From the NCBI GenBank assembly GCA_900757615.1, contig CAAEON010000017.1, positions 36,291 to 100,290 of the forward strand: 64,000 nucleotides of DNA, read 5' to 3'. A model generated the notes under the pieces. That model was not told where the DNA came from. It made no database searches and worked only from the letters and a program-made list of their open reading frames with translations. Position numbers and translations under genes: made by a program. Below are positions 57,872 through 64,000 of this stretch, piece by piece (the stretch's first letter is position 1; every line of letters begins with the position of its first letter). The stretch comes from an uncultured Collinsella sp. Its GTDB lineage: Bacteria > Actinomycetota > Coriobacteriia > Coriobacteriales > Coriobacteriaceae.

Positions 57872-58849
57872 ATGTCGCGCAAGTCCGCCTACAAGCAAGT
57901 ACTTTCCATCGGCACCGCCGTGGTGCTGGGGTTTGCACTGTTTACGGGATCGCTTGACGGGGCGCCCAAGCTGCTGTCGCCGCAAAGCGACGAGCAGGCG
58001 GCGGCTCTGGCCGAGAAGCAAAGCGAGAGCCCCAGCCGCACCGACGACGAGGCGGACCTGGTCGCCCGGCTCGAATCGGGGACGGCAAGCTCCTCGGATT
58101 CCAAAGGCGGCCAAAGCACCGGCGATGGCTCCGAATCCACCACAACCGGCACCGCTGGCGATGTCTCTTCGAACGCCACCCCCATCGACGAAGTGGAAAA
58201 CCCCGATCTCGACCGCGCGCGCGGCGTATACCTCACCAGCATTCCCGACTACGCCGGCAACCCCTACGTTGCCCTTCGCGCCGATGGCACGCACCCGCTC
58301 GGCACGCCGTCGTTCACGCTCGATGAATACGAGCGGGCCACCGAAGAGGGCTGCTTTAAGAAATTCTCCAAACTCGACAGCCTGGGCCGTACCCGCAAAG
58401 CGCTCGCCTGCGTAGGACCCGAATCGCTCGGCCAAGGCAAGCGCGGCGATATCTCGCGTATCCATCCCGCCGGTTGGCACCAGCAGCGCTACGACTTTAT
58501 TCCAGGCCAGAGCCTCTACAACCGCTGCCACCTCATCGCCTGGTCGCTCTGCGGCGAGAACGCCAATCGCAAGAATCTCCTCACCGGCACGCGCTATCTC
58601 AACGAAACGGGCATGTTGCCGTTTGAGGAGCAAATCCTCGGCTATACCCGCGACACGGGCAACCACGTGCTCTACCGCGTCACGCCCATGTATAACGAAG
58701 AGGAACTCGTCTGCCGTGGCGTGCGCCTTGAGGCGCAATCAGTCGAGGACCACGGCAAGACCCTCTGCTTCCACGTATATTGCTACAACCTGCAGCCGCA
58801 TGTGCAGATCGACTACGCCACCGGCCGCAATCAGGCCTCGGGAGACTAG
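57872..58849 (+). CDS. Secreted DNA/RNA non-specific endonuclease (DNA-entry nuclease-like)
   Basis: A 325-residue protein with an N-terminal signal or anchor segment (VLSIGTAVVLGFALFTGSL, 10-28), a low-complexity Ser/Thr/Gly/Glu linker (about 35-110) and a C-terminal beta-beta-alpha-metal nuclease domain. The catalytic block YNRCHLIAWSLCGENANRKNLLTGTRYLN has the general-base H220 and metal-binding Asn as in EndA/DNA-entry nucleases. It should degrade extracellular nucleic acids or act in DNA uptake. ATG 57872 follows CAGGAG. Monocistronic, convergent with the EF-G-like gene. Confidence 0.9.
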   Translation: MSRKSAYKQVLSIGTAVVLGFALFTGSLDGAPKLLSPQSDEQAAALAEKQSESPSRTDDEADLVARLESGTASSSDSKGGQSTGDGSESTTTGTAGDVSSNATPIDEVENPDLDRARGVYLTSIPDYAGNPYVALRADGTHPLGTPSFTLDEYERATEEGCFKKFSKLDSLGRTRKALACVGPESLGQGKRGDISRIHPAGWHQQRYDFIPGQSLYNRCHLIAWSLCGENANRKNLLTGTRYLNETGMLPFEEQILGYTRDTGNHVLYRVTPMYNEEELVCRGVRLEAQSVEDHGKTLCFHVYCYNLQPHVQIDYATGRNQASGD

Positions 58850-58907
58850 GGCCGACCAAGCTGTCCCAAAACCTAAAATGATCCGTTCTCCTCCGTCCCC
58901 CGGGGAT

Positions 58908-58944
58908 CAAAAAGGGCCGCTCCGGATCACCCAGAGCGGCCCTT
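58908..58944 (-). terminator. Rho-independent terminator of the EF-G-like gene
   Basis: On the minus strand AAGGGCCGCTC pairs with GAGCGGCCCTT and is followed by TTTTTG. It lies 34 bp after the EF-G-like stop. Confidence 0.88.
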
Positions 58945-58978
58945 GCACCGGCATGTATGTTGCAGGCAACGCCATACG

Positions 58979-61054
58979 CTACTTGGCGCGACCCTCCTCA
59001 TAGCGCTCGACCAGCTTGGCCTGAACGTCATAAGGCACCTGCTCATAGCCCGCAGATTTCATGGTAAAGTCGCCCGTGCCGCGCGTGATAGAGCGCAGGC
59101 GCGTCGAGTAATCCGTCAGCTCGGCCAGCGGCGCCTGGGCAATGACCACGGTATCGCCGCGCTCATCGGTCTCCATACCCGTCACGCGACCGCGCGAGGC
59201 CGAGATGTCGCCCATCACGGCGCCGGCGTAGCTCTCGGGGATAGTCACCGTGATTTCCTCGATGGGCTCCAGCACCACCGGGTCGGCATCGGCACATGCC
59301 TTGCGCAGGCCGATGCGAGCCGCCGCGCGGAACGCCATCTCGTTGGAGTCGACGCTGTGATACGAGCCGTCGTACACAGCCACGCGAATGCCCGTGAGCG
59401 GATAGCCGGCAATAATACCGTCCTTCATGGTCTCCTGGACACCCTTGTCCACGGCGGGGATCAGCGAGCGCGGAATACGGCCACCTACGACCTCGTCCAC
59501 AAACTCATAGCCATCGCTCGTGCCGTCGGGCCCAATGAGCGGCTCCACGCGCAGCCAGCAGTCACCGTACTGACCGGCGCCGCCGGTCTGCTTCTTGTGG
59601 CGGCCCTGGGCACTTGCCGTACGGCGAATGGTCTCGCGATACGGAATGCGGATCGGCACGCTCTTGGCCACGACCTTGGTGCGATCCTCCAAACGGTTGA
59701 GCAGCACCGAAACCTGCGCCTCACCAACGGCGGAGATAATGGTCTGGCCGGTCTCCTCGTCGCGGTCGATGCTCATGGTCGGATCGGCCTTGCAGGCCTT
59801 CTCGATAAACGTGTAGAGCTTCTCTTCGTCCCCGCGATTCTCGGCCTCAATAGCGATGCGATACTGCGAGTTGGGGAACTTAAACGCCGCAGCCTCGACC
59901 TTGCCGGTAATGGAGAGCGTGTCACCCGTCTCGGCCGCCAACTTGGGCGCCACGATAATGTCGCCGGCATAGGCGTGACCGACCTCGGTCATGTCGCGGC
60001 CGCACATCACATACAGGTGAGCCAGACGATCGCTCTTGCGGGTACGCGCGTTGATCAGCTCAAGGCCCGGCTCAAGCGTGCCCGTCAGCACCTTGATAAA
60101 GCTGATGCGACCCTGCTGCGGATCGGCCAGCGTCTTAAACACAAACGCCACCGGGCGGTCATCGTCACTCGAGATCTTGAGCGAATCGCCGTCGATGAGT
60201 GGCATCTCGCCGTAGTCCGTCGGCGCCGGGAAGTATGTGGCGATGTCGTCCATCAGCGAGTTGACGCCCTGCTCCTTAATGCAATCTCCCGCAAAGACCG
60301 GCACAAAGATGCGCTCGGCGATCGCCTTCGACAGCAGGCCTTCAAGCTCCTCCTGCGTCAGCGTCTCCTCGCCTTCCAGGTATTTCATCATCAGCTCATC
60401 GTCGGCCTCGGCCACCAGCTCGCATAGATGGTCATGGGCTTCCTCGGCCTGGGCACGATACTCCTCAGGAATCTCCGACTCAACGGCTTCGGCGCCGTTG
60501 CAATGGCGCGCCTTCATGCGCACCAGGTCGATGATACCGTCAAAGTCCTCGCCCTCGCCCCAGGGAAGAGTCACAGCGCCCAGGCGCGTGCCAAAGCGCT
60601 CCTGCAGCAGGTCCATGGTGGTCGCGAAGCTGGCCTCGGAGCGCGACAGGCGGTTCACGAACACCGCACGCGCCAGGCGCAGGTCCTCGGCGGCATACCA
60701 GAGCTTAACCGTCGTAGGCTGCGGGCCGGCCTCGGCATCGACCACAAACAGAGCCGTCTCGCAGACGCTCATCGCGGCAAAGGCGTCGCCGATAAAATCG
60801 GGATAGCACGGGGCATCGAGCACATTGATGCGTGCGCCCTTCCAGTCGATCGGCGCAATGGTCGTCGAGATGGAAAACGCACGCTTGACCTCTTCGGGGT
60901 CATAGTCGAGCGTGGGCTTGGTGCCGTCGTGGCCGCCCAGACGGGCGGTCTTACCGGAAAGGTGGAGCATGGCCTCGGCGAGTGAAGTCTTGCCCACCCC
61001 GCCTTGGCCTACGAGCACCACGTTCCTTACGTTACCGGTCTTGGGAGCACCCAT
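58979..61054 (-). CDS. Elongation factor G-like GTPase (EF-G2/FusA-like family)
   Basis: A 691-residue protein with the five EF-G domains. G1 is GQGGVGKTS (16-24). G3 reads DAPCYPDF (80-87) instead of DTPGHVDF, and the G4 motif is NRLS (134-137) instead of NKxD, so GTP binding or hydrolysis may be altered. Domain IV (QTGGAGQYGDCWLRVEP, VVGGRIPRSLIPAVDKGV) and domain V (IEEITVTIPESYAGAVMGDISASRGRV) are conserved. Proteins of this group are not the main translocase and have uncertain roles on the ribosome. ATG 61054 has a near-perfect AAGGAGGT. Confidence 0.9.
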   Translation of the reverse strand: MGAPKTGNVRNVVLVGQGGVGKTSLAEAMLHLSGKTARLGGHDGTKPTLDYDPEEVKRAFSISTTIAPIDWKGARINVLDAPCYPDFIGDAFAAMSVCETALFVVDAEAGPQPTTVKLWYAAEDLRLARAVFVNRLSRSEASFATTMDLLQERFGTRLGAVTLPWGEGEDFDGIIDLVRMKARHCNGAEAVESEIPEEYRAQAEEAHDHLCELVAEADDELMMKYLEGEETLTQEELEGLLSKAIAERIFVPVFAGDCIKEQGVNSLMDDIATYFPAPTDYGEMPLIDGDSLKISSDDDRPVAFVFKTLADPQQGRISFIKVLTGTLEPGLELINARTRKSDRLAHLYVMCGRDMTEVGHAYAGDIIVAPKLAAETGDTLSITGKVEAAAFKFPNSQYRIAIEAENRGDEEKLYTFIEKACKADPTMSIDRDEETGQTIISAVGEAQVSVLLNRLEDRTKVVAKSVPIRIPYRETIRRTASAQGRHKKQTGGAGQYGDCWLRVEPLIGPDGTSDGYEFVDEVVGGRIPRSLIPAVDKGVQETMKDGIIAGYPLTGIRVAVYDGSYHSVDSNEMAFRAAARIGLRKACADADPVVLEPIEEITVTIPESYAGAVMGDISASRGRVTGMETDERGDTVVIAQAPLAELTDYSTRLRSITRGTGDFTMKSAGYEQVPYDVQAKLVERYEEGRAK

Positions 61055-61295
61055 GATGACCTCCTTACAGGGCCGCGCGCATTGCGCGACGCCAACGGGG
61101 AGAGTTCGCGGTCGGTGCCATCCCGGGAGCAGCATGGTCGGCAGCCGAGCCGACTCACCCTCCAAATGTCCTATGCCACCACCCTACCCTCACGGGCGAC
61201 CGTCCATGCACACCTTTCGGCACACGTATGAATACAGGCGGCGAGAGGAAGAGACAAGCTTATGAGGCGATTATTGAACCCCCGTCGATGCAAAC
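61055..61295. other. Intergenic span without recognisable feature
   Basis: Part of a 311-bp gap between the EF-G-like gene and the amino-acid ABC operon, both minus strand. Apart from the SD of the EF-G-like gene and the terminator at 61296-61333, no ORF, RNA or repeat can be supported here. It presumably holds the EF-G-like promoter. Confidence 0.5.
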
Positions 61296-61333
61296 AAAAA
61301 GCCGCCACAGACCGTAAGACCTGCGGCGGCTTC
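61296..61333 (-). terminator. Rho-independent terminator of the amino-acid ABC operon
   Basis: On the minus strand AAGCCGCCGCAGGTC pairs with GACCGT-like and GTGGCGGCTT sequence, followed by TTTTTGTTT. It lies 33 bp after the ATPase stop. Confidence 0.88.
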
Positions 61334-61365
61334 GCCTCAATTAATAGTTGAGTAAATACCTGAGC

Positions 61366-62130
61366 CTATCCCTCGATACGGCTCAAGAACTCACGGGTGC
61401 GCTGCTCACGCGGATGGTCGATGACCTGCTCGGCAGGACCCTCCTCGACAATGCGGCCGCCATCCATAAAGACCACGCGGTCGGCCACATCGCGCGCAAA
61501 CTGCATTGCGTGGGTCACAATCACCATCGTCATATTCTGCGCGGCAAGGTCTTTAATGACACGCAGCACCTCGGCCGTCAGCTCGGGATCGAGTGCCGAG
61601 GTCGGCTCGTCAAAGAACAGGATCTCCGGATCGAGCGCCAAGGCGCGGGCGATACTCACACGCTGTTGCTGGCCGCCCGAAAGCTCACATGGCACCTTGT
61701 TCTCGTTGCCCGTAAGCCCCATCTGCGCGATCAACTCGCGCGCACGAGCTTCCGCCTGCTCGCGCGGGCGCTTAAGCACGCGGATCGGCGCGTCGATGAT
61801 GTTTTTCATCACGGTATAGTGCGGGAACAGGTTGTAATTTTGGAACACCAGGCCGAATCGCGAGCGTGCCCGCTTGGGCACATCGCCCTTCGCATAGACC
61901 GCGCCCGAACCCGCATCCGTCGCAACGGCAAGGTCACCAAACGAGAGTGAGCCTCCGTCGAGTGTCTCGAGCAGCGTGGCACACCGCAGCAGCGTGGACT
62001 TGCCGCCACCCGAAGGCCCGATAATCGCCACGACCTCGCCACGCTTCACCTCAAGCGAGATATCCTTGAGCACCTCATTGCCGCCAAACGCCTTACGCGC
62101 GTTTTCGATTTTCATCACTGAGTTAGTCAT
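61366..62130 (-). CDS. Amino-acid ABC transporter ATP-binding protein (polar amino acid family)
   Basis: A 254-residue ATPase: Walker A GPSGGGKST, signature LSGGQQQR, Walker B ILFFDEPTSALD, and H-loop VTHAM. It belongs to the GlnQ/HisP-type PAAT group. The start ATG 62130 overlaps the end of the permease gene by 8 bp; ATG 62115 (MKIENARK) is an alternative. Powers import by the permease at 62123 and the lipoprotein at 62927. Confidence 0.92.
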   Translation of the reverse strand: MTNSVMKIENARKAFGGNEVLKDISLEVKRGEVVAIIGPSGGGKSTLLRCATLLETLDGGSLSFGDLAVATDAGSGAVYAKGDVPKRARSRFGLVFQNYNLFPHYTVMKNIIDAPIRVLKRPREQAEARARELIAQMGLTGNENKVPCELSGGQQQRVSIARALALDPEILFFDEPTSALDPELTAEVLRVIKDLAAQNMTMVIVTHAMQFARDVADRVVFMDGGRIVEEGPAEQVIDHPREQRTREFLSRIEG

Positions 62131-62761
62131 GATAATAGTCCAGCTTCTTTTCGGCGGCGCCCAGCAGCATCTCGACCACAAAGTTAAAGACCCAGTAGAT
62201 CAACGCCGCGATCGCAAACGGCACCATGCTCACCTGCGAGGCGACCAGTGCCTTGGCCGTCGAGAACATCTCACCCACGCCAATGGCAAACGCCAGCGAC
62301 GTGTCCTTGACCAGCGTGATGATCTCGTTGCCCATCGCAGGCAGAATACGCTTGGCGACCTGCGGCATCACGATATACAGAAACGTCTGCATGCGCGAAT
62401 AGCCCAGCACCTCGGCTGCCTCGTATTGACCGCGCGGAATCGACTGCAAGCCCGAGCGATAGATCTCGGCAAAGTAGCCGGCGTAGTTGATGATGAACGC
62501 CACAACGCACGCCGTCCACTTGGAATCGGGCGTAAGCGAAATGCCGAACACGTAGTACGGGGCAAAGTAGATGGCAAACATCTGCAGCATGAGCGGCGTA
62601 CCGCGCATGACCGAAATGTAGATGCGCGCAATCCAGCGAAGCGGCGCGATTTTGCTCATGCGCATAAACGCCACGGGAATTCCCAGCGGAATCGACCCGA
62701 GCAGCGTCAGCACAAACAACTGCAAACTGACCAAGAATCCCTGGCCAAGCATCTGCATCAT
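62123..62761 (-). CDS. Amino-acid ABC transporter permease (HisM/GlnP family)
   Basis: A 212-residue membrane protein with about five helices. FLVSLQLFVLTLLGSIPLGIPVAFMRMS is the first, and EAAEVLGYSRMQTFLYIVMPQVAKRILPAMGNE is the EAA loop contacting the ATPase. It forms the import channel, probably as a homodimer. The start is uncertain: ATG 62761 is chosen, but a TTG at 62776 has a better-spaced GAGAG. The 5' side is separated from the binding-protein gene by a long hairpin at 62822-62928. Confidence 0.9.
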   Translation of the reverse strand: MMQMLGQGFLVSLQLFVLTLLGSIPLGIPVAFMRMSKIAPLRWIARIYISVMRGTPLMLQMFAIYFAPYYVFGISLTPDSKWTACVVAFIINYAGYFAEIYRSGLQSIPRGQYEAAEVLGYSRMQTFLYIVMPQVAKRILPAMGNEIITLVKDTSLAFAIGVGEMFSTAKALVASQVSMVPFAIAALIYWVFNFVVEMLLGAAEKKLDYYHD

Positions 62762-62821
62762 GACCTGAATAGACAACCTAAGCTCTCTTTCACAGTAACG
62801 GAACGGCGAACCCAATGCTAA

Positions 62822-62928
62822 AGCGGGTTTTCCAGGTGCCCGAGTTTGCCGTGAAAGAGGAGCGCCGCGTACTAAATGTACGCAAGCGACGGTTTGAACG
62901 GCAAAATCGGGTGCCTGGGAAAGCCGCT
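62822..62928. other. Long hairpin between binding protein and permease genes
   Basis: AGCGGGTTTTCCAGGTGCCC and GAGTTTGCCGT pair with ACGGCAAAAT and CGGGTGCCTGGGAAAGCCGCT; the centre GCGTACTAAATGTACGC forms its own stem. The right arm overlaps the stop codon of the binding-protein gene. In ABC operons such hairpins protect the upstream mRNA so that the binding protein is made in excess. Confidence 0.75.
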
Positions 62929-63787
62929 ATTTGAGAACCCAGTTGTCGAAGGAAAGACCATAGCTTGAATACTTGTCGCACAGGTCCTTAACCGTGCCGT
63001 CCTCATAGAGTGCCTTGAGCGACTCGGTCACGGCGTCGGCCGACTTGGTGTCGCCCTTCTTAAAGCCGACGGCGTAGTGCTCGCTGGACAGCGGCTCATC
63101 AAGCTGCGTATAAGCATCAGGCTTGGCGGCAAGCTGATACTGGGCAATCGAAAGGTCGCAAGCCACGGCATCGACCGCGCCGCTCTCGAGCTGCATAAAG
63201 GCCGTGTTGTACTCGCCGATCGTGTCGAGCGTGGCAAACGTCGCCGCCAGATCCTTCTGGTCACCCTCGAGCACATCCTGCGCAGCGGAATCGGTCTGGG
63301 TAATCACGGTCTTGCCGGCAAGATCGTCCCAGCTCTTGATGCCCGCATCTTTCTTTACCACCAGCACCTGCTCGTTGAGCATGTACGGCTCGGAGAGCGT
63401 ATAGTCGTCCTCGCGGCCCTCCATGGTAAAGCCGTTCCAGATGCAGTTGATGGCGCCCGAGTTAAGCAGCGTATCCTTGGCGTCCCAGTCGATGGCCTCG
63501 TATTTGACCTCCCAGCCCTGCTTATCGGCAACGGCCTTGGCAAGGTCGAGGTCAAAGCCCGTGTACTCGCCGTCATCGCCCACGAAGCCGTACGGAGGAT
63601 AGGACTTATCAAAGCCCACCACGAGCTTCTTGGACTCCGCAGCGCCCTTCACATCCTTGGCCGCGGCAGAGCCAGCAGCGGAGCCCTTGCCGGCACCACC
63701 GCCGCAACCGACAAGACCAAGGCCAAGCACCGTAGCGAGCGAGCCGGCTAGACCAACAAACTGACGACGAGACATATCGGTATTCAT
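62927..63787 (-). CDS. Amino-acid ABC transporter substrate-binding lipoprotein
   Basis: A 286-residue bacterial solute-binding protein 3. N-terminal SRRQFVGLAGSLATVLGLGLVGC has a lipobox (LVGC) with Cys at about 28 and a twin-arginine-like SRRQF. A Gly/Ala/Ser linker follows, then LVVGFDKSYPPYGFVGDDGEYTGFDLDLAKAVAD, the amino-acid ligand site block of the family (GFD with D). It should be anchored outside the membrane and deliver a polar amino acid to the permease at 62123. ATG 63787 follows GGGGGAA. Confidence 0.93.
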   Translation of the reverse strand: MNTDMSRRQFVGLAGSLATVLGLGLVGCGGGAGKGSAAGSAAAKDVKGAAESKKLVVGFDKSYPPYGFVGDDGEYTGFDLDLAKAVADKQGWEVKYEAIDWDAKDTLLNSGAINCIWNGFTMEGREDDYTLSEPYMLNEQVLVVKKDAGIKSWDDLAGKTVITQTDSAAQDVLEGDQKDLAATFATLDTIGEYNTAFMQLESGAVDAVACDLSIAQYQLAAKPDAYTQLDEPLSSEHYAVGFKKGDTKSADAVTESLKALYEDGTVKDLCDKYSSYGLSFDNWVLK

Positions 63788-63807
63788 GGTATTCCCCCTT
63801 GGTGGCA

Positions 63808-63867
63808 CTTTAGTTAGGTAAAGTGAGTCATGTAACGTTCAGAATCATACACTTTACCTTGATAGAG
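63808..63867. promoter_or_regulatory. Palindromic CTTTA/TAAAG sites upstream of the amino-acid ABC operon
   Basis: CTTTAGTTAGGTAAAG (63808-63823) matches the 16-mer at 30941-30956 before ilvE at 13 of 16 positions, and a weaker CTTTACCTTGATAGAG lies at 63852-63867. They are 20-80 bp before the binding-protein start, a position suited to repression. Confidence 0.45.
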
Positions 63868-63878
63868 TACAAGGGAGG

Positions 63879-64000
63879 GTTTGCCCGGCGTGGGCGGGAA
63901 GCGGCGCGTAATTAAGTTTCCTGCTCTACAGTCCTGCGCAAGACGGAAAGCACATTAAGTGCTTTCCTTTGCGTGCGGAACTCGCGATAAACTTAATTAC
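63879..64000. repeat. Family F structured repeat, copy 2 (cut by the window end)
   Basis: GTTTGCCCGGCG starts the left arm. GTAATTAAGTTT (63908-63919) pairs perfectly with AAACTTAATTAC (63989-64000), enclosing ACAGTCCTGC, the palindrome GGAAAGCACATTAAGTGC plus TTTCC, and GTGCGGAACTCGCGAT. The outer partner of the left arm lies beyond the window. Core blocks match 20045-20175. Confidence 0.85.

Overview
The window is one chromosomal segment of a GC-rich bacterium (roughly 60% G+C by eye). It combines multiple PTS sugar importers, paired heterodimeric ABC exporters, Gram-positive-type secreted lipoproteins, actinobacterial-type codon use and frequent GGAG-like ribosome binding sites. This best fits a gut Coriobacteriia member, probably Collinsella. 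That is an inference from gene content; no 16S rRNA is present. No prophage, transposase gene, CRISPR array or origin is visible.

Layout. 1-3.7 kb: tail of an unidentified gene, tex, and a short transaldolase. 4.0-8.1 kb: a UlaA/SgaT-type PTS (EIIC, EIIB, EIIA) with a second transaldolase and a divergent DeoR-type regulator. 8.2-21.1 kb: Cof-like phosphatase, RlmK/RlmL fusion with a degenerate RlmL half, a Kdp-like two-component system beside the potassium transporter Kup, a nitroreductase, an LTA-synthase-like membrane enzyme and a flavodoxin. 21.3-25.4 kb: heterodimeric ABC exporter and SRP RNA. 25.9-32.6 kb: TadA-glycerate kinase fusion, tRNA-Ser(TGA), TetR regulator, LemA, IlvE, DedA and CysE. 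32.7-37.0 kb: a second heterodimeric ABC exporter under a MarR regulator. 37.1-42.5 kb: small unknown proteins, nitroreductase, an enhancer-binding-like regulator, YeiH-type exporter and GntR regulator. 42.6-50.1 kb: GlmS, LacI regulator, DUF4143 ATPase, and LarE between two near-identical HAD phosphatases. 50.3-57.8 kb: a fructose-type PTS operon with a GatZ-like protein, fructose-6-phosphate aldolase, split transketolase and EIIA, with a divergent LacI regulator. 57.9-64 kb: secreted nuclease, EF-G-like GTPase and a polar amino-acid ABC importer.

How the genes work together. Two PTS clusters couple sugar-phosphate uptake directly to transaldolase, transketolase or aldolase chemistry instead of a dedicated kinase/dehydrogenase route. 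This suggests import of pentose-, pentitol- or ketose-type substrates that feed the non-oxidative pentose phosphate pool. Each is controlled by a local regulator with visible operator-like repeats. Potassium sensing and uptake, drug or peptide export, and amino-acid uptake form compact operons.

The most distinctive feature is non-coding. The intergenic space holds at least six families of palindromic or inverted-repeat elements, present as two to five copies in the window. It also holds several single very long hairpins and one tandem array with an exact 62-bp period. One family (20045-20175 and 63879-64000) keeps its core sequence while its stems change with pairing preserved, which suggests an RNA-level structure not explained by the annotated genes.
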